A stretch of 64,000 nucleotides of DNA from Actinocorallia aurantiaca (GTDB lineage Bacteria > Actinomycetota > Actinomycetes > Streptosporangiales > Streptosporangiaceae), in the NCBI RefSeq assembly GCF_039533685.1, contig NZ_BAAATZ010000003.1, positions 124,001-188,000 on the forward strand, written 5' to 3'. Below are positions 24,825 through 32,528 of this stretch, in pieces. Made by a program: the position numbers and the translations under genes. The notes under the pieces were generated by a model. It searched no databases, was not told where the DNA came from, and saw only the letters and a list, made by a program, of their open reading frames with translations. Numbering within the stretch: the stretch's first letter is position 1; the number at the start of each line of letters is the position of its first letter.

Positions 24825-26972
24825 TCAGACCTCGGCTTGTCGCTCGACGAGGCGGTGGTAGTGGCCGCGCAGGGCCAGGAGCTCGCCGTGGGTGCCCTGC
24901 TCGACGATGCGACCCTTGTCCAGTACGACGATCAGCGAGGCGTCCCGGATCGTGCTGAGGCGATGTGCGATCACGATGCGGGTCTGGCGCAATGCCGTGA
25001 GGTTGGCCTCGACGGCGGCCTCGGTGGCGGTGTCGAGGTTGCTGGTCGCCTCGTCCAGAACCAGGATGCGGGGACGGCCGAGCAGCGCGCGTGCCAGGGC
25101 CAGGCGCTGCGACTGGCCGCCCGACAGGCCGCCGCCGCCGACCAGCATGGTCTCGTACGACATCGGCAGGCAGGCGATGTCTTCGTGTACGCAGGCCAGG
25201 CGAGCGGCCTCGACCACTCGCTCCAGAGGAGCCCCGGGGTCGTTCAAGCAGATGTTGTCGCGGATGGAACCGGTGAACAACGCCGGTGACTGGATGACCA
25301 CGCCGAACTGTCGCCGGAGCGAGCGTCGGTCCAGGACCGCGGCGGGCAGGCCGTCGAAGGCGAGCTCTCCCTCGGTGGGGTCGTACAGGCGCAACAGCAG
25401 CCGTGCAAGCGTGGATTTGCCGGATCCGGATGCGCCGACGACGGCCACCTTGGACCCGGCCGGGATGCGCAGCGAGATGTCCCGCAGGATCCATGGCGCG
25501 CGCGGGCCGTATCGGAACCCCACCTGGTGCAGGGCCACCGCGCCCCGCAGGACGGGCGCGGCGAACCGCTGACCGGAAGGCTGCTCGGTGTCGGTCGCCA
25601 TGATGTCGGTGATGCGCTCCAGGTGCGCGGCGGCCGACTGGAGGCGCTGGAGACCGGTGATCAGGGAGGCCAGCGGGGCGAGCACGGCGGTGGCGAGGGC
25701 ATTGAGCGCCAGCATCGTGCCCAGGCTGAGAGCACCGTCCAGGACCCGCCACGCGCCGATCCACAGCAGCATCACCGGGGCCAGCGCCCGCAGCGCGGCC
25801 AGGTGCGCGTCGACCAGGCCCAGGGCGCGGCCGCTGCGGGCGGCCGCGCCCAGCTGCCCGGCGAACCGCGCGGACCAGCGGTCCAGGACGCGCGCCTCGG
25901 CTCCGGCGGCCTTGACCGTCTCGATCTGGGTGATGCTCTCGATGAGGGTCTGCTCGGCCGCCGCGACCGCGGCGAATTCGCGTTCGGCCAGCGCGGTCAC
26001 CCGGCGCCTGCTGACGAGGAGAAGCAGGACCTGCAGCACGGCGAGCACGAGCAGAGCCGAGCCCAGGACAGGGTCGTGGACGAGGACGATCAGCAGGTAA
26101 CCGGCTGCCAGCGGGCCGTCCAGCAGCGCCGCGAGCGCCTGCGCGGTCATGGTGTCGCGCACGAACGCGACACCGCCGACCCGGCTGACCAGATCCGCCG
26201 CACCGCGTCGGCCGAAGTAGACGAAGGGCAGCGCGAGCAGATGCCGGACCACACCGCCGCTCAGCTCGGCGTCGGCGTGCACGCGCACGCTGACCAGCAG
26301 GCTCGTTCGCAGATAGCCCGTGAGCAGGTGCATCAGCACGGCCAGCGCCAGCCCGGCCCCGAGCGCCCGGAGAAGCCCGCGGTTGTCGAACGGGAGCACG
26401 TCGTCGATGACCTGCCCCGCCACGACCGGCAGGGTCAGACCCAGCAGCTGCAGCAGCACCGACGCCAGCAGGACCTGAAGGAGCAGCCGCCGCCGGGCCC
26501 ACAACGTGCTCCGGAGGAGCCGCCACAGACGCGGTTCGCGGCCATGGCGGCGGTGGACCGCCACCGCCGCCCAGTCCGGTCCCGGCTCGAAGGCCAGCAC
26601 GACTCCGGTGAACGACCGGCCCACCTGCTCCCACGAGACCCTGCGCCGCCCGACCGCCGGATCGACGATCAGGACCTCACGCTCGGTGCACCGCTCGAGG
26701 ACGACGAAATGGTGGAAGTCCCAATGCAGGACCGCCGGGACCGGGACACGGGGCAGCGCCGTCACGTCGAGGGAGCAGGCCTTCGCCGAAAGCCCGTACG
26801 AGCGCGCCCCCTCGATCAGGTCGAGTGCGGTGGCGCCGTCCCTGTCGACGCCGAGTCGCTCGGCGGTCCGCCGCACCGGCACGTGGCTGCCGTGAAAGCG
26901 CAGGATCATGGACAGGCACGCGGCCGCGCAGTCCGCGGCACCGGCCTGCGGGACGAGGGGCACACGCCTCAC
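24825..26972 (-). CDS. ABC transporter with C39 leader peptidase (RiPP export/processing)
   Basis: 715 residues, bacteriocin-processing exporter. C39 peptidase at about 1-130: oxyanion Gln9, Cys15 in GAADCAAACL, His88 in HHFVV, Asp104 in VDPA. Transmembrane domain about 155-440 with six hydrophobic spans. Nucleotide-binding domain about 470-715: Walker A GASGSGKST, signature LSGGQ, Walker B ILVLDEATS and the H-loop IVIAHRLS. It should cut the precursor after its double glycine and export the core. GTG start overlaps the upstream stop (GTGA). Last gene of the operon. Confidence 0.94.
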   Translation of the reverse strand: MRRVPLVPQAGAADCAAACLSMILRFHGSHVPVRRTAERLGVDRDGATALDLIEGARSYGLSAKACSLDVTALPRVPVPAVLHWDFHHFVVLERCTEREVLIVDPAVGRRRVSWEQVGRSFTGVVLAFEPGPDWAAVAVHRRHGREPRLWRLLRSTLWARRRLLLQVLLASVLLQLLGLTLPVVAGQVIDDVLPFDNRGLLRALGAGLALAVLMHLLTGYLRTSLLVSVRVHADAELSGGVVRHLLALPFVYFGRRGAADLVSRVGGVAFVRDTMTAQALAALLDGPLAAGYLLIVLVHDPVLGSALLVLAVLQVLLLLVSRRRVTALAEREFAAVAAAEQTLIESITQIETVKAAGAEARVLDRWSARFAGQLGAAARSGRALGLVDAHLAALRALAPVMLLWIGAWRVLDGALSLGTMLALNALATAVLAPLASLITGLQRLQSAAAHLERITDIMATDTEQPSGQRFAAPVLRGAVALHQVGFRYGPRAPWILRDISLRIPAGSKVAVVGASGSGKSTLARLLLRLYDPTEGELAFDGLPAAVLDRRSLRRQFGVVIQSPALFTGSIRDNICLNDPGAPLERVVEAARLACVHEDIACLPMSYETMLVGGGGLSGGQSQRLALARALLGRPRILVLDEATSNLDTATEAAVEANLTALRQTRIVIAHRLSTIRDASLIVVLDKGRIVEQGTHGELLALRGHYHRLVERQAEV

Positions 26973-27208
26973 CTGACATGCTCCGCGAACGACTGTTCCC
27001 CCACCTCGACGACAGAGGTGCCGCCGGGAACCCGCTCGAACACCGGCACCTTGACCCAGGCCGCCGCCGCCGCGCCGGCACAGAGAAGCAACACGACGCA
27101 CGCCCACAGGACCGCGTGCACACCGGCCGGATCCGCGGGCGGCGCGTCGTCCTCGGACTCCGGGTCGCGCAGCCGTCGCAGAGCCTCCTCCCGGAAGATC
27201 CCCGTCAT
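26969..27208 (-). CDS. Short single-pass membrane protein, HlyD-like stub
   Basis: 79 residues: a charged cytoplasmic N terminus (MTGIFREEALRRLRDPE), one membrane helix (about 33-53) and a short outside tail. The N-terminal FREEAL-(R)R segment is how HlyD-type adaptor proteins of bacteriocin exporters begin, but the whole periplasmic part is absent. In a Gram-positive this may suffice as an accessory subunit, or it may be a relic. ATGA and GTGA overlaps on both sides argue that it is translated. Confidence 0.75.
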   Translation of the reverse strand: MTGIFREEALRRLRDPESEDDAPPADPAGVHAVLWACVVLLLCAGAAAAAWVKVPVFERVPGGTSVVEVGEQSFAEHVR

Positions 27209-28185
27209 GACGCGTCGCCCCAGAACCACTGCACCCGGGCGTCACGGCGCCGGTCGGCGAGCCAGGCGTCGAAGAGCCGCTCGGCGATCAGCCGCCGGGT
27301 GCCGTCGTCCAGCACCGCCGCCCACTCGCTCACCACCCGGATGAGATGTGGTCCCGCCTCGGCCGTGTGGCCGGGCCCGGCTTCCGCGAACGTCTCGGGA
27401 AGCTCGTCCCGGCGCACGGTCGTCATCGTCGCCGTCGCGGTCCGCGCCCGTTCGGCGACCGCGTAGAAGTCCGCTCCCGCGCGGAGCTCCTCGGCCGCCG
27501 CCTTGGCCTCGCCGGGGTCGGCGAAGGCGACGCGGACGGTCCGGACCAGGTCCAGGCCACGCCGGTGCTCGACGAAGTAGGCCTCCACCCGCCCGGCGGT
27601 GACCCGTTCGCGGACGGCGGCCACCGTGGCCTCCTGCGCGACGAGGTCCTCCAGCGCTCGTTCGCCGAGCCCGTGCCGCCGCATCCACTCCCGGGTCGCC
27701 TCGGCGGTCAGCAGGCCGCGCGCCCGGCGGAACGCCTCCAGTGCCCGCTGCCGGTCGCCGGGCCCGAACTCGACCGGCTCCTCGGCGAGGACCTCCTGGA
27801 CCAGGCAGGCCGTGACGAGCCGGTCGGCCAGCCTGGTCTCGTTCCACAGGACGTCCAGGCAGCCGATCGCCTGATCCAGTTCCATGTCCACGCCGTTGAC
27901 CCGCAGCAGCAGGCGGTCATCGGCACGGTGGGTGCCGCGCAGCGGCCAGGGCAGGGCCTTGTCCGGGCAGTAGGACAAGGACACGGTGCCGGGCCGGTCT
28001 CCCTTGACGAGCAGGTCGTAGTGGTGCGTCCGGTCGTACTCCTCGCGCTGCCACACCAGCCGGAACCGCAGCTCCGGAAACCGTGCGCGCATTCCGGCCA
28101 GGCGGTCCTCGGCCGCCGGAGGTTCGGCCTCCTCCGCCGCGAGCGCGACCAGAAGGCCGAGTGCCTCGTCGTAGAGTGCGGACAT
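27205..28185 (-). CDS. PpiC-related peptide maturation protein
   Basis: 326 residues, no signal peptide. The C-terminal half (about 150-326) resembles parvulin/SurA-type peptidyl-prolyl isomerases: a helical lead-in (EATREWMRRHG), VRVAFADPGEAKAAAEELRAGADFYAVAER and the ELPETFAEAGPGH segment. Length and context fit the 'putative peptide maturation system protein' family found beside RiPP genes; I recall that family but could not search it. It may hold the precursor for the ATP-grasp enzyme. Start overlaps the ATP-grasp stop (TGATG) and the stop overlaps the next start, so it is tightly coupled. Confidence 0.78.
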   Translation of the reverse strand: MSALYDEALGLLVALAAEEAEPPAAEDRLAGMRARFPELRFRLVWQREEYDRTHHYDLLVKGDRPGTVSLSYCPDKALPWPLRGTHRADDRLLLRVNGVDMELDQAIGCLDVLWNETRLADRLVTACLVQEVLAEEPVEFGPGDRQRALEAFRRARGLLTAEATREWMRRHGLGERALEDLVAQEATVAAVRERVTAGRVEAYFVEHRRGLDLVRTVRVAFADPGEAKAAAEELRAGADFYAVAERARTATATMTTVRRDELPETFAEAGPGHTAEAGPHLIRVVSEWAAVLDDGTRRLIAERLFDAWLADRRRDARVQWFWGDAS

Positions 28186-29192
28186 CAGCGGGCTCCGATC
28201 GGGTCGGTCGTGCCGGCCGAACCCAGCAGGTCGCACAGTGCCGCGCTGATCGGCAGTCCGGTCAGCCGCTCGATCCACAGGTACTGGCCGTTCGGGTTGA
28301 TTTCCAGGAACACGTAGCGGCCCTCCGGAGTCAGGATCAGGTCGATCGCGCCGTACCGCAGGCCGAGCGCCCGCACCAGGCTCCTGCACTGTTCGGCCGT
28401 CCCCCCGGGCAGGTCGTGCGCCGCGTGCGGGGTCGCCGCCAGGTCGTAGCGGCGCCAGTCGTCACGGGTGCGGTTGGTGGACTGCGAGTGGATCTCCGCG
28501 GCGAAGACCGCGTCGCCGACCACCGTGACCCGAAGCTCCAGCCGCTTGGGGACGTACGCCTGGACGATGATCGGGCCGTACCGCAGCGCGTCCGCGTAGC
28601 CGACGTCGCGGGTCGAGACCCGCTCGGTCATCCGCACGAAGACCGCGCCCTCGCCGCCGCCCCGCGCCCAGGGCAGCTCGATCGGCTTGGTGATCACCCG
28701 GCCGTCGTGCCGGCGGTAGAAGTCCAGGAACTCCTCGGGGTCGGTGGAGATCAGGGTGGGCGGCAGCGTGAAGCCGAGCCGCCCGGCCAGGCGCAGCTGC
28801 GCGGCCTTGCGCTGGGCCGTGCGCAGCACCGTGCGGGAGGCCGGGACCATGAGGCAGTCCAGGTCGTCCCACACGTCGGAGACCAGCGCCTCGCTCTGCC
28901 GTTCCACGTGCTCCCGCGCGCCCGGTTCGGTGATCTCCGGATGGGCGACCGGGCTACCGGGACGCCGGAACCAGACCGACGCCAGTTCATCCAGGGCGAG
29001 ATCCCCCTCCGGCAGCCGCAGCGTGCGCCGTACGGAGCCCTGCCCGTCGTAGGCGAGGTCGAGGCCGGCCGACACCGGGTACCGCGCCGGGTCGAAGACG
29101 ATCACCTCATGCCCGCGTTCGCGCAGCATGGGCGCCAGGTGCCGTGCGTGCGGGTCATGCTCGACGCTCAGGATCAGGATCGTGCCGCTCAC
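28185..29192 (-). CDS. ATP-grasp peptide maturase (graspetide synthetase-like, MvdD/PsnB type)
   Basis: 335 residues. N-terminal Rossmann-like domain (ILILSVEHDPHARHLAPML), VWFRRP segment, then ATP-grasp core: RLAGRLGFTLPPTLIST, VITKPIE, PIIVQAYVPKRLELRVTVVG, and the metal site LGLRYGAIDLIL with FLEINPNGQY. This layout is that of microviridin-type enzymes that join Asp/Glu side chains to Thr/Ser/Lys by ester or amide bonds. GTG at 29192 with GGGAGG five bases upstream overlaps the SARP stop. Predicted substrate is the precursor at 30114-30263. Confidence 0.88.
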   Translation of the reverse strand: MSGTILILSVEHDPHARHLAPMLRERGHEVIVFDPARYPVSAGLDLAYDGQGSVRRTLRLPEGDLALDELASVWFRRPGSPVAHPEITEPGAREHVERQSEALVSDVWDDLDCLMVPASRTVLRTAQRKAAQLRLAGRLGFTLPPTLISTDPEEFLDFYRRHDGRVITKPIELPWARGGGEGAVFVRMTERVSTRDVGYADALRYGPIIVQAYVPKRLELRVTVVGDAVFAAEIHSQSTNRTRDDWRRYDLAATPHAAHDLPGGTAEQCRSLVRALGLRYGAIDLILTPEGRYVFLEINPNGQYLWIERLTGLPISAALCDLLGSAGTTDPIGAR

Positions 29193-29980
29193 CGTCGCCT
29201 CCCGGCCATCAGCGTCTGGTCTTGGTTCAGTACGGCCGTCTCCAGTCGTCGCAGCGACGGCCCGGGGTCCACGCCCAGTTCCTCGGCGAGTCGTTCCCGC
29301 GCCCGGCGGAGCGCGGCCAGCGCCGCGTCCTGCCGGCCGGACCGGTACCAGGCCAGGACCAGAAGCTCCCAGGCCCGTTCTGCCATCGGCTCCTCGGCGA
29401 CCAGCACCTCCAGGTCGCCGATCAGAGTCGTGTCCTCCCCCAGGGCCAGCCGCGCGGCAAGCCGACGCTCCCGCGCGACCCGTCGCAGATGCGACAGGCG
29501 CGTCACCTCCGGAAGCGCCCACGGTTCGCCGTCGAAGCCCGCGTAGGCGGGGCCGCTCCACAGGCTCAGCGCCTCGTCCAGGGCGGTGACGGCCGCCTGG
29601 TGCCGCTCGTCGGCCATGTACCGGTCCGCGATGTTCAACAGCGTGGTGAACCGGTCGCTGTCCACAGCGCCGGGGCCGGTGCGCAGCGCATACCCGGACC
29701 CTTCCCGTACCAGGACGCGCCCCCGCTCGCGGGGCGGGCGTCCCGGCTCCAGCACCTTGCGCAGTTTCTTCACGTAACCGCGCAGCGTCACCGTGGCCGA
29801 GGCCGGTGGTCCGGTGCTCTCCCAGACCGCCTCGATCAAGGCGTCATCCGGGACCACCTGGCCGTGCGCCACGAGCAGCACACCGAGCACCGCCACCTGA
29901 CGCGGGCCACCGAGCCGGACGGGACGTCCGTCAACGGTGGCGGCCACGGTCCCCAGCACCCGCAGACCCGGACTACTCAT
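29189..29980 (-). CDS. SARP-family transcriptional activator
   Basis: 263 residues: N-terminal OmpR-like winged helix (about 5-95; LRVLGTVAATVDGRPV, TVTLRGYVKKLRKVL, GSGYAL) and a bacterial transcriptional activation domain (about 100-250; VDSDRFTTLLNIA, ALSLWSGPAYAG). This is the minimal AfsR/SARP form that activates natural-product genes by binding direct repeats with 11-bp period. Such repeats occur before the precursor gene (30301-30333). It lies between precursor and maturase and overlaps the maturase start. Confidence 0.92.
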   Translation of the reverse strand: MSSPGLRVLGTVAATVDGRPVRLGGPRQVAVLGVLLVAHGQVVPDDALIEAVWESTGPPASATVTLRGYVKKLRKVLEPGRPPRERGRVLVREGSGYALRTGPGAVDSDRFTTLLNIADRYMADERHQAAVTALDEALSLWSGPAYAGFDGEPWALPEVTRLSHLRRVARERRLAARLALGEDTTLIGDLEVLVAEEPMAERAWELLVLAWYRSGRQDAALAALRRARERLAEELGVDPGPSLRRLETAVLNQDQTLMAGRRR

Positions 29981-30062
29981 CGTCCCCCCTGAACAGAACC
30001 GACAGGGGCACGTTAAACGGGAGGCTGTCCCGGATTTGAGAGTCCCGTGTCCCGGTTTTACG

Positions 30063-30101
30063 GGATCTTGATCCGGGTGGCGGGGGCACCGTGCCCCCGC
30101 C
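30063..30101 (-). terminator. Tandem hairpins between precursor and SARP genes
   Basis: GGCGGGGGCAC-C-GTGCCCCCGCC (30079-30101) is a perfect 11-bp inverted repeat starting 13 bases after the precursor stop; a smaller GGATC-TT-GATCC hairpin follows (30063-30074). No U-tract, so rather than a full terminator it may attenuate read-through or protect the precursor mRNA, giving more precursor than enzymes. Confidence 0.6.
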
Positions 30102-30113
30102 GGATCGCGGCTC

Positions 30114-30263
30114 CTAACAGAAGTCCCCGTCCCAGGTGCAGTAGCCGTTCGTCTCGTCGTACACCGAGCTGGACTTGTCCACCGGCGGACGGCCGCCGGC
30201 CACGAAACGCAGGCTGCTCTCGTCCAGCTCGGGACCCAGCTCCGCGATGTCCTCGATCTTCAT
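30114..30263 (-). CDS. RiPP precursor peptide with double-glycine leader (putative graspetide)
   Basis: 49 residues, first gene of the operon. Leader 1-24 is acidic and ends LRFVAGG; hydrophobic Val21, Leu18 and Leu13 sit at -4, -7 and -12 of Gly23-Gly24, as C39 peptidases require. The 25-residue core starts RPPVDK and ends TWDGDFC: it has possible acceptors Ser31-33, Thr38, Thr43 and Lys30, acids Asp29, Asp36, Glu37, Asp45, Asp47, and Cys42/Cys49. GGGAG lies about 9 bases before the ATG. The core pattern matches no graspetide motif I know (such as TxKxPSD or TTxxxxEE). Leader, maturase and peptidase context make coding very likely; the actual modification is inference. Confidence 0.85.
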   Translation of the reverse strand: MKIEDIAELGPELDESSLRFVAGGRPPVDKSSSVYDETNGYCTWDGDFC

Positions 30264-30300
30264 TCGCGATCACTCCCTCTCCATCGGCCTCCAGCCTGGC

Positions 30301-30333
30301 GGCCCCCTGTGGGAACCCGATGGGAAAACGATG
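30301..30333 (-). promoter_or_regulatory. Three contiguous 11-bp direct repeats, likely SARP site
   Basis: Read on the minus strand the units are CATCGTTTTCC, CATCGGGTTCC and CACAGGGGGCC (9/11 and 7/11 identity between neighbours), ending 37 bp before the precursor ATG. Eleven-bp periodicity upstream of the -10 is the hallmark of SARP binding sites. No convincing -10 hexamer was found at the usual 8-bp distance, so the promoter itself is not proven. Confidence 0.6.
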
Positions 30334-30798
30334 GACGCGGGCCCGCGATAACGGCTTCACGACCTCCTGCACCTACCTCCGAGTGAGACGCCCCGAAGGC
30401 TCCGGCCAGCTGGTTTGCGGTCAGGAACGCTTCCCGATCGTGACCCGTCGAAGGCCGCGTGTACGCCACCTTGATGCGGCCCATGGACTAATGGTGCGGC
30501 TTGGAGGGGGAGTCGAACACCCATGCGTCTGATCTGGGGCGACAGGTTCACCGACATGAACGCCATGGCCATGGAATGGCAAAAGCGCCAGGTCAGGAAC
30601 CTGGCGCTCTATGTTGCCGTGGTGTCCGAGGGGAGATCACAACCATTTGCACATGCCCCTACCTACCCATCGGCGACATCTGCCGCATTCGCGTGCCCTG
30701 ATCCGCATTGGGCCGGCACCCGGTCGTCAGGCTGGGTATCGGCCACACGGTCACGGTGATGACCGCATTGCGACCTGCCGTCTGGGTGAATGCGGTTT
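30334..30798. other. Non-coding stretch between RiPP operon and toxin-antitoxin pair
   Basis: No convincing gene. It holds the upstream region of the precursor gene, a minus-strand piece that looks like a tRNA T-arm and CCA end (about 30484-30520: GTTCGACTC, ending ACCA) without the rest of a tRNA, and a terminator hairpin (30581-30607). The tRNA-like piece could be an attachment-site scar. Confidence 0.5.
30581..30607 (-). terminator. Intrinsic terminator downstream of the toxin-antitoxin operon
   Basis: Perfect 9-bp stem GCGCCAGGT/ACCTGGCGC with a 5-base loop, followed on the minus strand by TTTT. It is oriented to end leftward transcripts from the toxin gene 190 bp away. Confidence 0.75.
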
Positions 30799-31080
30799 CT
30801 ATGGGAGGCGGCGGTAGACGTCGCGGCGGTTGCCGACCGCCAGAACCCATACGGTCAGCTGACCGCCTTCGATGGTGTACACGACGCGGTGGTCACCGAC
30901 TCTGAGACGCCAGCGAGCGTTGTGGCCCTGGAGGGCCTTGATGTCGAACGCCGAGGTGTCTCCCGCGTCCATGGCCTTCTGAAGTTCAGTGAGACGGTGC
31001 AGGATCCGCATGGCGTCCTGGCGCGGGATTTTGAGCATGTCCCGCTGGGCTTGGGGGGTGAAGCGTGTCGTGCGTCCCAT
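30799..31080 (-). CDS. RelE/ParE-family toxin
   Basis: 93 residues, basic. Fold signature of RelE/ParE: FTPQAQRDMLKIPRQDAMRIL, DIKALQGHNARWRLRVGDHRVVYTI, VWVLAVGNRRDVYRR. The basic residues and terminal Arg/Tyr of RelE-type ribosome-dependent mRNases are present (R57, R59, R64, Y68 region). The ATG lies 3 bases after the antitoxin stop, the usual order with antitoxin first. Likely a growth inhibitor neutralised by the upstream Phd-type protein. Confidence 0.9.
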   Translation of the reverse strand: MGRTTRFTPQAQRDMLKIPRQDAMRILHRLTELQKAMDAGDTSAFDIKALQGHNARWRLRVGDHRVVYTIEGGQLTVWVLAVGNRRDVYRRLP

Positions 31081-31083
31081 GGG

Positions 31084-31365
31084 TCAGCCGTGGTGGTCGC
31101 GGATCAGGGCCGCCATCTCTTCGAGGGAGACCGACCCCTCCGTGCCTTCGGCCTCGGCTTCGTCGGCCAGCTGGTTGAGCCAGGCCTCCTCGGCCTCTTC
31201 GGCGATCTGATGCAGTCGCCGGTACTCCTCGATATCGAGCACCACGGCTTCCTGCTTGCCCCGGCGGGTGATGATCGTCGGGATCTCGTCACGGCGCGCA
31301 CGGTCTATGACGTCGGCGAGGTGACTGCGCACCTCCGCCATGGATTCGATCACCGGTTCGCTCAT
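31084..31365 (-). CDS. Phd/YefM-family antitoxin
   Basis: 93 residues. The N-terminal DNA-binding part shows the family pattern (AEVRSHLADVIDRARRDEIPTIITRRGK, VVLDIEEYRRL); the acidic C-terminal tail (EEAEEAWLNQLADEAEAEG) would wrap the toxin. I chose the ATG at 31365, matching normal family length. Likely represses its own operon with the toxin; a palindrome lies just upstream. Confidence 0.9.
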   Translation of the reverse strand: MSEPVIESMAEVRSHLADVIDRARRDEIPTIITRRGKQEAVVLDIEEYRRLHQIAEEAEEAWLNQLADEAEAEGTEGSVSLEEMAALIRDHHG

Positions 31366-31372
31366 GTCACCA

Positions 31373-31389
31373 ATGTAACAGATGTACAT
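31373..31389. promoter_or_regulatory. Candidate toxin-antitoxin operator
   Basis: ATGTA-ACAGATG-TACAT, with perfect 5-bp arms, begins 8 bp before the antitoxin ATG and contains the 8-bp palindrome ATGTACAT. Phd/YefM proteins bind short TGTACA-like palindromes at this position. Confidence 0.65.
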
Positions 31390-31763
31390 GAACGGCTTCG
31401 GGAAGAAAGAGCAGGCCGAGTTCTCCAAGGTGAGGGCGTCCCCCGCTGTTCGGGGAAGACAGGACAGGACGACCGGCCCCTGCGAACTGCTGAAGAACCT
31501 CCGCGCCGAGCCAGATCTCCTCGTTTTCCTCAGCGACAGCGAGACCGTCTCGTTCAGACTGAGCCTGCCCGTCGGTATGGGCACCAAGCGCGGCACCGAG
31601 GAGACCGGCTTCATCTGCCGCCCCTGACGCTCGCTCCTGAGGGCGAACAGGCGTCGGCCACTCGCAGCGCAACCGGTTCCCAACATCGTCCTGCACGACA
31701 TCGACTCGATATCACGAAGCGGTAGCGTCTCCCGCCTCCGCCCCTGCGCTCGGAAAGCCTGCC
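31390..31763. other. 374-bp stretch without a recognisable gene
   Basis: An 81-codon plus-strand frame (31382-31627) overlaps the toxin-antitoxin operator, has no ribosome-binding site and no familiar motif. I do not accept it as a gene. It may be remnant accessory DNA. Confidence 0.5.
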
Positions 31764-32363
31764 ATGCAGCGTGATCTCCTGAGGGGCGCCGTCTTCGGCG
31801 TCTCCTTCTCCCTGCCTGTCTCGGCCGCCGCCGTGGTCGCCGCTCTCCTCCTGACCTCGGAGTCGACTTCGCCTTCCGCGCCGATCGCTCTTCCGCCGAC
31901 GTCGAGTCCCGCGCCGCAGCCGACCGTCACGGTGACGGTCGAGGCACCGGTTCCGTCGCGCAGTGCTCGGCCGCCCGAACCCAGCCCGCGGCCCGTCCCG
32001 CAAGGGTCGGTCGTCTTGGTGGACCGGAGCACAACGGCCTCGGACGACGAGTGCACGAGAATCGTCACGGTGTACGAGAACCGGTCCGACACGGCGGTCG
32101 TCTCGATCATTCAGTCCTTCCAGACGAGCTACGCGCCCAAGCACAAGGAGGGCGAATATCCCGAGGACAAGGATGGTCCGGTCAAGACGCTCACCCAGGA
32201 CGCGGGCATTGCCCCGTACGCCACCCGTCAGCTGACCTGGGACGTCTGTGCTCCGGAATTGACGAAGCTGATGAATCCCTACCCGGAAGACGGCACGGGT
32301 GGCTTTATGAGTGAAGTGGGCGCGGTTCCGACGAAGACCAGGTGGAAGTGGCTGGCCCAGTGA
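31764..32363 (+). CDS. Hypothetical exported or membrane-anchored protein
   Basis: 199 residues. A hydrophobic segment (about 8-30) acts as signal anchor, followed by a Pro/Ser/Thr-rich spacer (31-80) typical of wall-spanning linkers and a small globular domain (about 82-199) with two cysteines (DECTRIVTVYENRSD, WDVCAPEL). No family recognised. The ribosome-binding site is weak. Stands alone in the accessory segment. Confidence 0.7.
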   Translation: MQRDLLRGAVFGVSFSLPVSAAAVVAALLLTSESTSPSAPIALPPTSSPAPQPTVTVTVEAPVPSRSARPPEPSPRPVPQGSVVLVDRSTTASDDECTRIVTVYENRSDTAVVSIIQSFQTSYAPKHKEGEYPEDKDGPVKTLTQDAGIAPYATRQLTWDVCAPELTKLMNPYPEDGTGGFMSEVGAVPTKTRWKWLAQ

Positions 32364-32528
32364 AACGCTGCCCGGCGTGTCCCGTCACAGATCCGTTGCG
32401 AACACGTCGCCGGTCACGCGAAGGCCCAGGCCGCTGACACCGGTATGACCAGCGCTTACGAGAGGTCGGCAGCCGCAACAATCGTGGAGTGGAGAGCCCG
32501 TGCATGTCGAAGCGCTCCGAGACGTGTT

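Noticed and set aside
30484..30520. Functional tRNA or tmRNA gene
   Set aside because: Only a T-arm and CCA-like end can be drawn; acceptor and anticodon parts are missing and the stem lengths do not fit.
31382..31627. 81-residue hypothetical protein
   Set aside because: Start lies inside the toxin-antitoxin operator, no ribosome-binding site, no motif.
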